From assembly GCA_002104905.1 (NCBI GenBank), contig MCFE01000517.1, forward strand, positions 1 through 63,625: 63,625 bases of DNA, written 5' to 3'. Both the position numbers and the translations under genes were made by a program. Positions 55,551 through 63,625 of this stretch are shown here, piece after piece. Position 1 is the stretch's first letter; each line of letters opens with the position of its first letter. The notes under the pieces were generated by a model. The model made no database searches, was not told the DNA's origin, and saw only the letters and a list, made by a program, of their open reading frames with translations. Origin of the DNA: Basidiobolus meristosporus CBS 931.73. Lineage: Eukaryota > Basidiobolomycota > Basidiobolomycetes > Basidiobolales > Basidiobolaceae.

Positions 55551-58500
55551 CAGAAGAAAGAACAAAGTGCCTTAAACCGCATTTGCCTTAATGTTAAGGA
55601 CAAACTGCTAATTCAAGGCTCAAGAGCAAAAACAGCAAAGAATGCCTGGAAGGCATTAGAAGACACCTACCAGTCATGTTCAGCTGCTAAGAAAATGTAT
55701 TGGTGACAAATTCTTTACTACAAAGATGTTGCTAGGAGAAGAAATGAAAAATCTAATTAACAAAATTACCCTGCTGATGGATGAAATGGCATCTGTGGGC
55801 ATACCAACTAGTGATGAGGATGTGATAGTTACAATCCTGAATAGCCTGACAGACAAGTCTCAGGGCCTTGTATCTGCCCTAGAGTCCAGAACTGAAGATT
55901 TGACCTTAAATTACATATATGGAAGGCTCCTGGATAAAGAATTAAGAATATTAAGCACCAATAAGAAGGAAGAAAATTCTTCCATAAGCTGTGATAACCT
56001 ACAAAGGAGATACTCAAGACCTTTTGAAGGCAATTGCAACCTGTCTGTAACTACTGCAAAAGAAAAGGACACACATCAGACTGGTGCTTCAAAAAGAGTG
56101 ATAGTCAGCAGAAAAAGCCTGACTATGGAAATGCTGTAATAACTGGAGATAGACTATTCATATCTGCACTAAATATGACCACAAACAAAGATTCCCAGAC
56201 ATGGTATTTTGACTCGGGAGCATCTCTACACTTGACATGCCAAAAAGAAATTTACCCATTTTCAAGAAATTCCAATCAAGAAGGTTTTCATGGGTGACAA
56301 CATAACACTTGATGCAGTGGGAGAAGGAACTATCCAAGTAAAAGTTAGAAGCAGTAAAGGAAGCCATACATTATCTGTTAAAGAAGTACTCTATGTACTA
56401 GAAATAGCCAAGAACCTACTAACTGTAAGCAAGGCCACAGCAGAAGGACTCAGTTTCAGCTTTGACAATTCTGGATGCTGGATTACTGATCACAATGGTG
56501 CTCCTATTGCTTTGGGTATCAGAGTTGAAAATCTATACAAGTTGACTTATATTCCATTATTTCTAGAAGCTAATATAAGTAACTTAATGAAGAAACCCCA
56601 ATGCTTTGGCACAAGAGATTTGGACACATCAATTTTGATTACTTGCACAAAAGGATCAAAGATCAGCAAATTTCTGGAGTAAAAGCTGATCCCCCAGCTA
56701 GGTTGGAGCACTGTGAAGCCTGTATATATGGGAAACAAGCCAGACAACCATTGAAAAGCTCTGGGTTAATCAGAACTAAGAAAAAATTAGATCTAATTCA
56801 CTCAGATCTGTGTGGACCTATGCAAAATTTATCCTTAGGTGGGATGAAGTATTTAATCACCTATACTGATGATTATACAAGAAACACATGGGTCTACTCC
56901 ACAGAGAGAAAGGAAGAAGCTCTGTCTAAGTTCAGGGAGTTCAAAGCTATGGTGGAGTGAGAAACTGGTGAAATAATCAAGAAAATATGCTCTGACAATG
57001 GTGAAGAATATGCCTCATGACTCTTCATCCACTTCTGCAAAATTCATGGGATAAAGCAAGAGACTACTGTACCATACTCCCTGCAGCAAAATGGAGTAGC
57101 AGAATTGGCTAACAGATCAATAACTGATATGGCAAGATTGATGATCCATGATCAATAATTATCCTATGATTTTTGGGCAGAATCAGTTGCTGCTGCTGTA
57201 TACCTTAAAAATAAGAGTTATAGCACAGTACTTTGTGACTCTACTCCATTTGAAGCATGTTATGGATGCAGAGCAAGTGCAGAACATCTGAGAATACTTG
57301 GGTGCACATCATATGCCAAGAAACTGCATGGAAATCAGTCAAAATTTGAGCCAAAAAGTGTAAAATGCATATTTTTGGACTGCTACAATCAGAGTAAGGC
57401 ATACAGACTCTACAATACCAAAGCAAAGAAGCTGATCAAGTTTAGGGACTAGTTGTATGATGTAGATTCAAACTTCTCACAAAAAATGACATCTGATGAT
57501 GACAAAAATTTGATCTCAAGTCCACCAATAGTCACAATTGAATCAGAGCAAAACAATGAAAACCTTTTCACTCCTGAGGACTCTACAACTGTGGTTCTGC
57601 CTGAAACAGTGCCCAGGAATATCACAGAAGTGAACATTCAAGTATCAAATGCCTGGAGATCCAATTGGACAAGAAATAGCCCAAATTACTATATCAATGA
57701 AGGTACAAACTTAGCCTATGCCTATTCAGTCCATATTGATGAGCCCCAGACTGTAAAAGCAGCTCTAAATAGCCCTCAGACAAAGTTTTGGAGATCTGTA
57801 ATTACTGTGGAATATCAGGCCCTGATGGAAAATCAAACTTGGGACTTAGTCAAATTACTAATCAACCAAAAACCAATTGGATGCAGATGGGTCTTCAAGA
57901 CAAAATACAAGGTTAATAGTACAGTTGAAAGATACAAAGCAAGACTTGTGGCCAAAGGATACTCTCAAACAAAAGGACTTGACTATACTGAGTCCTTTGT
58001 ACCAGTAGCCAAATTTAATTCCATCAGACTAATATAGGCTATGGCAGCCACATATAAGCTTTTTATTCATCAAATGGATGTAAACTGCATTTTTGAATGG
58101 AGAACTTGTTGAGGATGTGTCTATGGACCAGCCTGATGGGTTTGCTGACCAAGATAGCCCCCATTTGGTCTGTAAGTTTAAAAAGTCTCTATATGGTCTC
58201 AAACAATTACCAAGAGCTTGGAATTGCAAGATAGATTCTTATTTGGAATCTCTGAGATTCAAAAGGAGTAATGCAAGATAAATTCTTATTTGGGATTCTA
58301 GAGTTTCAATAGAAATAATGCTGACTATAGTAAATACTACAAGCCAGATAGAGCAAAATCCAGTTCTATTAGCTCTATATGTGGATGATCTAATTATAGC
58401 TGCCAATAACCTAGAAACATTGGAAGAGACTAAGTCCAGTCTATCTAAGGAGTTCAAGATGTCTGGTCTGGGAGAACTCAGTTACTACTTAGGCATTAAG

Positions 58501-59355
58501 TTCTCCATAGACAGAAATACCCAAATTATCACCCTAAGCCAGTCCAAGTATATTCAAGATATACTAAGGAAGTACCAAATGAAGACTGTAAACCCGCAGC
58601 TACCCCAATGAAGACAAACCTGAGTTGGTCAAAACTCAAACAAATCAAGAGTGCTTGATGCCATCTGAAAGCTCTGACTTTCCTTATCAATCTATGGTTG
58701 GCAGTCTGATGTATATCATGCTTGGAACACGTCCAGATATCTCATATTCAGTGGGAGCTGTCAGCCAACATAATCAGAACTATGGGTCTGTTCATATTGC
58801 AGCAGTTAGGTGTATTTTTAGATACCTAAAAGAAACTGCTGACATCTGCTGAAGATACACTTATAAGGATTCAGAACAGGATCTTATGTGATACTCTGAT
58901 GCTGATTGGGGACAAAACTTGGAAGACAGAAGATCCACCACAGAATACACCTTACTTTACTATCAAGGAGCAACTTCTTGGAATTTGAGAAAGCAACCAA
59001 CTGTAGCACTTTTTACCACAGAGGCAGAGTATATGGCAGCCTGTGAAGCTACAAAAGAAGCAATGTGATTAAGAAAGCTTTTTGCATATTTTGGCCTATG
59101 TCAAAATCATCTATTACTTTATTTCAAGATAATTAAGGCTGTATTCAATTAGGTGGAAATCCAACTTTTCATGCTAGAACTAAGCACATGGATATTAGAC
59201 ATTATTTCATACATGAAGCTATAGAGAATAACTTAGTTAGCTTAGTTTACTGTCCTTTAGATGAAATGATTGCAGACATATCTACTAAACCATTAGCTAC
59301 AGACAAGTTTGACTATCATAGGTCAAAATTAGGACTAGTCAGTATGAACATTTAG
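55551..59355 (+). pseudogene. Copia-1 D gag-pol, multiply disrupted
   Basis: Order as in copy B. Open pieces: 55726-56139 (Gag), 56290-56682 (protease to pre-integrase), 56601-56960 (integrase zinc and start of core), 57453-58037 (linker and RT start), 58318-58611 (YVDDL region), 58625-58852. Landmarks include FDSGAS for the protease, HCEACIYGKQ and DNGEEY in the integrase (one Gly changed), LYVDDLIIAANN in the RT. At about 58240-58310 a 75-bp stretch is tandemly duplicated (two versions of TTCTTATTTGG..TCT). Numerous stops and indels. Confidence 0.88.
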
Positions 59356-59366
59356 CTGAGTGGGAG

Positions 59367-59715
59367 TGTTATAGAAGTTTGTAGTTCCACCTAAGTATTC
59401 ACCTGACTTAGTCACTGAGATTATTACCTTCAAATCCTAGAAAATACTGACTAAATTCCTTATCAGGATTTACTTAGAATATTTTCACCAAAATACCAGG
59501 TACCCAGAACATGAAAATTCTCAAAGTTGTCCAAGCAGCCCCAAACTTTGCACACATGTTCTTGGGACCTTCCTTAACCTCTTCTATGTAGCTTTTATAC
59601 CAAAACCATGTAAAAGTATAAATACTACATTTGCATTCAATAAACTATTAAGTGAAAACCACATAGCCTACTTGTCCTCCCAATCACTTCCAATATCTCC
59701 AAGACTCTTACAACA
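59367..59715 (+). repeat. Copia-1 D 3' LTR
   Basis: 349-bp LTR, TGTTATAGAAG...CTTACAACA, clearly more diverged than the solo LTR at 54184. Confidence 0.88.
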
Positions 59716-59761
59716 ACTAAGTGGGGTGAATATTTAGGTGGAATTGCAAATTTTTACAACA
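59716..59761 (-). repeat. Inverted Copia-1 LTR scrap
   Basis: About 45 bp (ACTAAGTGGGGTGAATATTT...TTTTTACAAC) matching the start of a minus-oriented LTR, placed directly after the end of the plus-oriented copy D LTR. Confidence 0.75.
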
Positions 59762-60300
59762 ATTAGAACCATGGATCAATCATATTACAGCAGTTAGACA
59801 GATATTTAGATAACTAATAGGCAATGCTGATATCTGCTTGATGTACACTTATAAGGATTCAGTACAGGATCTTGTGGAATACTTGGATGCTGATTGGGGA
59901 CAAAACTTGGAAGACAGAAGACCCACAACAGGTTACATGTTTCTATACTGCAAAGGAGCAATTTCCTGGAGTTCAAGAAAGCAACCAACCATATCACTTT
60001 CTGCCACAGAAGCAGAGTATATGGCAGCATATGTCAGAGAGTGCCTATTACGTTATTTCAAGAGAATCAAGGATATATACAATTAGGTAGAAATCCAGCT
60101 TTTTGTGCTAAAACTAAATACATAAATATTAGACATTGTTGCATATGTGAGGCTATAGAGAATGAATTGGCTAGTTTAGCTTACCGCCCTACAAACAAAA
60201 TGATTCCAGATATATTTACCAAACATTTAGCTGGAGACATACTTGAAAATCCTAGGCTTGACCTAGGACTAGTCAGTATAAACATTTAGCTAAGTGGGAG
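59762..60300 (+). pseudogene. Copia-1 RNase H-end fragment
   Basis: Plus strand. C-terminal part of pol with DADWGQNLEDRRPTTGYMFL and SATEAEYMAA (59860-60030), then, after a deletion, LGRNPAFCAKTKYINIRHCC and PDIFTKHLAGD, ending LGLVSINI at 60289. Adjacent to GTGGGAG and a decayed LTR. Confidence 0.8.
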
Positions 60301-60751
60301 TGATGTGACAGCTTGTAACTCCATCTAAATACTGGTCTAACTCAGTTACCTGGATCATTGCCTACAATTCTTAGAGAATACTAACTAAATCCCTTGTTTG
60401 GATTTACTTTAAGCTTATACTTGCACCTAAATTTTCACCTAACTTTGTCACTTGGTTCATTGCCTATAGAACTTGGAGAATTCTGAGCAAATTTGTTGTT
60501 GGGATCTACCTGGAATATCTCCACCTAAATATCAGATACCCAGAACATGAAATTTCTCATAGTTGTCCAAGCAGCCCCAAACCTTGTACACATGTTCTTG
60601 GGACCCTCCTAAACATACTTCACATGCTTGTTCTGCAAAGGCCATGTAATAGTACAAGTACAATCTTTGTATTTGATAACTCATAAAGGGAAAGCCATGT
60701 AATCTACTTGCACTCCCAATCACTTCCAATATCCCCAAGACTCTTACAACA
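60301..60751 (+). repeat. Decayed Copia-1 LTR with internal duplication
   Basis: LTR of about 450 bp: the first 100 bp or so (CACCTAAAT..TTCACCTAAC region) occurs twice, at 60320 and 60425, then the remainder to CTCTTACAACA. Strongly diverged. Confidence 0.75.
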
Positions 60752-61291
60752 TCATGATGGCCCCATGGTGGGATCTTGACAGCTGATCTGGATTGGATTG
60801 ACTTGCAGGACCAGGTTATTTTTCATTGGTTAGTGAGTGGTGGACTTAAATGCAGCTATTTGATGATTGTGGGGTTGGGCTCAATACCATTGATGGGTAC
60901 AGGGACTTGTAAGGTTCAGTACAATCTACAACTGAGTTACATCTGAGGATTCAATGGAAATCAAGCAATGAATATTTTTGAAACATAAGTACAATGGTTG
61001 AGCCAGTAAATCAGTAGTCCAAAAAAGAGGCAATGGCCAATTAAGGTACACAAATGTAGGAGATGATTGAGTGACTGGAATCAGAAAGTGCAAGAAATTG
61101 TCAAGAACCCATCAGTGGAAACATTGGAATGTTGAGATGTGAGATGTTGACTGAGCTGTTGGGAGGTCTGAGGCACCACTTGTTTCCAGTTGTTTTTGCA
61201 CAGTACCCTAATGGCAGTAATACCTCTTGGTCACAGAATCTTAATATTGTTAGACCTTTTGACAGGATCAATAAAATTATTTCTCATAGGG
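60752..61291. other. K fragment: both termini in tandem
   Basis: 60752-60819 is a transposase-side terminus (GATTGGATTGACTTGCAGGA then TTATTTTTCATTGG). 60820-61291 is the gene-1-side end, finishing TTATTTCTCATAGGG. No coding frame remains. Confidence 0.6.
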
Positions 61292-62465
61292 TCATTGATA
61301 TTTGACATCATCCCAAAAGGGAAGCAATAGAAAATAGCTTGGCTAACTTAGTTTACTGCTCAACAGATGAAATGAATGAATATTAAGTAGAGTGGGAGTG
61401 TTACAGATCTTGTAATTGTGGTAATTCTGTAGGTACGCCTAAATATTGACCTAACTTAGTCATTTATATCATTACTTACAAATATCAAGGAATTCAGACC
61501 AAATTTCTTGTCAGGATATACTTACAATAGTTTCACCAAGATACCAGGTACCCAGAGCATGATATTTCTCAAAATTATCTAAACAGCACTAAGCTTTGCA
61601 CACATAGATTTGGGACCTTCCTGCATCTATTCCATGCAATTGTTTTGCTATGACTATGCAAAATATTGATACTACTTTAACTTACAACAATTCATTAAAT
61701 GAAAGCTGCATAATCTTGTTGTGCATCAACATTTAAAACTTAGCCTATTTTACTCTGTTAGAGAATCTAGTACCCTAACTGATTTTCCCTAACCCAAACA
61801 TAACCAATCCCAGTTGTGGTTTATTATATCACTTCTCAGAATCTATTTTTAGCTGTCAGACCTGATCAATTTTCATGTGGTCATTATGTCCTTTACTGAT
61901 CTGCTAAGCCTTTCCAAGTAATTAATTGTCTGAGATCTATCCAACTACTTAGCAGTTGCCAAGACATCAGCTGATTAATGATGCAATTTCTCATTTATCT
62001 GAAGCACCTATGAACACCCCAACAGATTTCAATTAGTCTAATCACTTGGTGCTTACTAATTCAACTTGATCAAAAAAATATATATAAAGTTTACTGAACC
62101 TTTTGGTTTAGTGTGTGTCTCAACAAAATTAAGATTGTGCCTCAGTGAAATTAAGAATTCAACAATTCTGCTCTAGTTTCTACCCAAGCCTAGCATATCT
62201 AGCACTCCCAAGAACACCAAGCCTAGCCTGCATAGCAAACTAACTCTGTTGCCTTTATAGCCCAACTCAACTATACACAAGACCAATATTAGATCAGAGC
62301 CTCTCTGCTAATATTTCTGTTACTCTTGCCAATTCTAAGATTCTTCACTTAGTTGCCACTTAGGTTCAGTTAACTCATTCAGGAGTTTATTACACTTTTC
62401 TCTTGGATACAACAAATCTACTTATTCTCCCAATCACTTCCAATATCTCCAAAACTCTTACAACT
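61292..62465 (+). repeat. Copia-1 pol end plus decayed LTR, split by solo LTR-Y
   Basis: 61320-61390 matches the last codons of pol (AIENSLANLVYCSTDEM-like), followed by GTGGGAG and an LTR from about 61398. The LTR is interrupted at 61716 by LTR-Y and resumes at 62415-62465 (TCTACTTATTCTCCC...CTCTTACAAC). Confidence 0.8.
61717..62414 (+). repeat. LTR-Y, solo LTR of a further family
   Basis: 698-bp insertion, TGTTGTGCATC...TGGATACAACA, flanked by AATCT (61712-61716, 62415-62419). It carries a TATA box (AATATATATAAAG near 62078). No second copy in the window. The Copia-1 LTR around it is colinear when it is removed, so the boundaries are firm. Termini resemble Copia-1, so a copia-type family is likely. 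Confidence 0.88.
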
Positions 62466-62752
62466 GAAGCTACAACAAGAAATTCACCTGATGTGATCAC
62501 CTGCATCAAAGTCTACAAATACTTGAGAATGCTGACCAAACTCCTTGTCTGGATTTACTTAAACTACTTTCTCCAAAGTAGCAGGTACCTGAAGTGTAAA
62601 ATAACTTGAAGTTACCCAAACTTTGCGCACATGTTCCTGGGATCTTTCTAAGCAAATTCTATATGCTTGTTGCGCCATGACTGTGCAAAAGTAATATATT
62701 ACTTTTGCACTCAATACATCATTAAGCAAAACCACATGGTCTACCCATTCTC
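62466..62752 (+). repeat. Old Copia-1-related LTR fragment
   Basis: Strongly diverged LTR-like sequence (GAATGCTGACCAAACTCCTT, GCGCACATGTTCCTGGGATC). It lies directly before the young LTR of copy E. Confidence 0.65.
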
Positions 62753-63102
62753 TGTTGTAAAAATTCGTATTTTCCACCTAAATATTCACCTAACTTAGTC
62801 ACTTAGATCATCACCTTCAAATCCTAGAGAATACTGACCAAATTCCTTGTCGGGATTTACTTAGAATATTTTCACCAAAATACCAGGTACCCAGAACATG
62901 AAAATTCTCAAAGTTGTCCAAACAGCCCCAAACTTTGCACACATGTTCTTGGGACCTTCCTTAACCTATTCTACGTGTTTGTAATGCCAAGACCATGTAA
63001 AAGTATAAATACTACTTTTACATTCAATAAATCATTAAGTGAAAACCACATAATCTACTTGTTCTCCCAATCACTTCCAATATCTCCAAGACTCTTACAA
63101 CA
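62753..63102 (+). repeat. Copia-1 E 5' LTR
   Basis: 350-bp LTR starting TGTTGTAAAAATTCG. A TATA-like GTATAAATACT lies near 63003. Very close to the solo LTR at 54184 by eye. Confidence 0.93.
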
Positions 63103-63114
63103 GGTTATGAGCCC
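63103..63114 (+). other. Copia-1 E primer-binding site
   Basis: GGTTATGAGCCC directly after the LTR, matching the initiator tRNA-Met anticodon arm. The gag ATG (63107) is inside it. Confidence 0.8.
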
Positions 63115-63625
63115 CGAGCTGTCACTCTCTGCAATGTCTACTACTGCTATTTCTGGAATTTTTCCCTCTGCTGAAAAGTTGGATGGATCTAACTACCAAG
63201 TGTGGAAGGTGAAGATGAAGATGCTGCTGCAAGAAAGAGGCCTTTGGGATATTGTCATGGGAGAAGAATGCCCTCCTAAAAACGTGGGAGAGGAAGCCTT
63301 AAAGTACCAGAAGAAAGAACAAAGTGCCTTTAACTGCATTTGCCTTAATGTCAAGGACAAATTGCTAATTCAATGCTCAAGAGCAAAAACGGCAAAGAAT
63401 GCCTGGAAGGCATTAGAAGACACCTACCAGTCATGTTCAGCTGCCAAGAAAATGTATCTGAGAAGAAAATTCTTTACTACAAAGATGCTGCCAGGAGAAG
63501 AAATGAAAAATCTAGTTAACAGAATTACCCTGCTGGTAGATGAGATGGAATCTGTGGGCGTACCAACTACTGATGAGGATGTGATAGTTACCATCCTGAA
63601 TAGCCTGACAGACGAGTTTCAGGGC
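63107..63625 (+). CDS. Copia-1 E gag-pol, 5' part, open to window edge
   Basis: An uninterrupted frame of 173 codons from ATG 63107 to the end of the window, so only Gag is visible. It starts MSPELSLSAMSTTAISGIFP and continues with EKLDGSNYQVWKVKMKMLLQ, WDIVMGEECPPKN and KKEQSAFNCICLN to SLTDEFQG. This is the UBN2/retrotran_gag type of Copia Gag (family knowledge). No stop or shift relative to copy B is present. Whether the rest is intact lies outside the window. This is the only copy here that could belong to a coding-competent element. The right LTR, target duplication and pol need to be examined beyond the edge. Confidence 0.9.
   Translation, partial: MSPELSLSAMSTTAISGIFPSAEKLDGSNYQVWKVKMKMLLQERGLWDIVMGEECPPKNVGEEALKYQKKEQSAFNCICLNVKDKLLIQCSRAKTAKNAWKALEDTYQSCSAAKKMYLRRKFFTTKMLPGEEMKNLVNRITLLVDEMESVGVPTTDEDVIVTILNSLTDEFQG

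Larger units (their letters stand above)
55415..59715 (+). mobile_element. Copia-1 copy D, decayed with 5' deletion
   Basis: Plus-strand element: first 135 bp or so of the 5' LTR (55415-55550) joined directly to gag at the equivalent of KKEQSAFNCIC, so the rest of the LTR, primer-binding site and gag start are deleted. The join falls in GGTACCAG, a short sequence present in both parents (microhomology). Pol runs to 59350, followed by GTGGGAG and a 3' LTR (59367-59715). Confidence 0.87.

Overview
The whole window is transposable-element DNA from a eukaryotic genome. No intact host gene, tRNA, rRNA or CRISPR array was seen. A filamentous fungus, probably a basidiomycete, is my best guess: Tnp2/KDZ-type (Plavaka-like) transposases, PIF/Harbinger-like DDE transposases and Ty1/copia and Ty3/gypsy elements sit together, the DNA is AT-rich, and CpG looks scarce. 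The species cannot be named from sequence alone. Family names below (Copia-1, Copia-2, Gypsy-1, K, H, LTR-X, LTR-Y) are mine.

Family K is the ground layer. It is a two-gene DNA transposon whose ends read CCCTATGA.AAATAATT. Gene 2 encodes a Tnp2-like transposase. Gene 1, transcribed away from it, encodes an unrecognised coiled-coil protein. All copies are broken. K1 (1-8968), K2 (8969-12006), K6 (22720-28327, interrupted), K3 (30186-38215), K5 (38216-50840, interrupted), K4 (38938-49294, inside K5), and smaller pieces near 51 kb, 54 kb and 61 kb make up the scaffold. K4 sits inside K5's transposase gene with a 3-bp duplication (ACA) that restores the K5 sequence when removed.

LTR elements were inserted into this scaffold. 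Copia-1 has a copy at 644-5537 (TSD GATTC), a better-preserved copy at 13512-18196 (TSD GATCC), decayed copies between 51.5 and 62.5 kb, a solo LTR at 54184-54534 (TSD ATGTA) and a fresh-looking 5' half running off the right edge from 62753. Copia-2 is nearly complete at 23413-28098. Copia-1 B and Copia-2 A each keep one gag-pol frame of about 1300 codons broken by just two stop codons, with LTR pairs about 98% identical by eye. Both families carry a primer-binding site matching the anticodon arm of initiator tRNA-Met. Gypsy-1 remains lie at 12955-21590 and 33174-34281.

A third layer consists of elements ending in AGACTTGTTC with 3-bp duplications: a 211-bp MITE (5028-5238), a 712-bp foldback element (51859-52570) and a 7-kb Harbinger-like composite (39665-46706). 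The composite carries a DDE transposase between two long inverted arms that contain copies of a second gene. The region is thus a nest at least four levels deep (K5 > K4 > H1 > LTR-X).

The most unusual items are: the uncharacterised gene 1 of the K family; a unique stretch of about 480 bp (35830-36310) with a multi-pass membrane reading frame replacing part of a K transposase gene, which looks like captured foreign sequence; and the palindromic H1 element.
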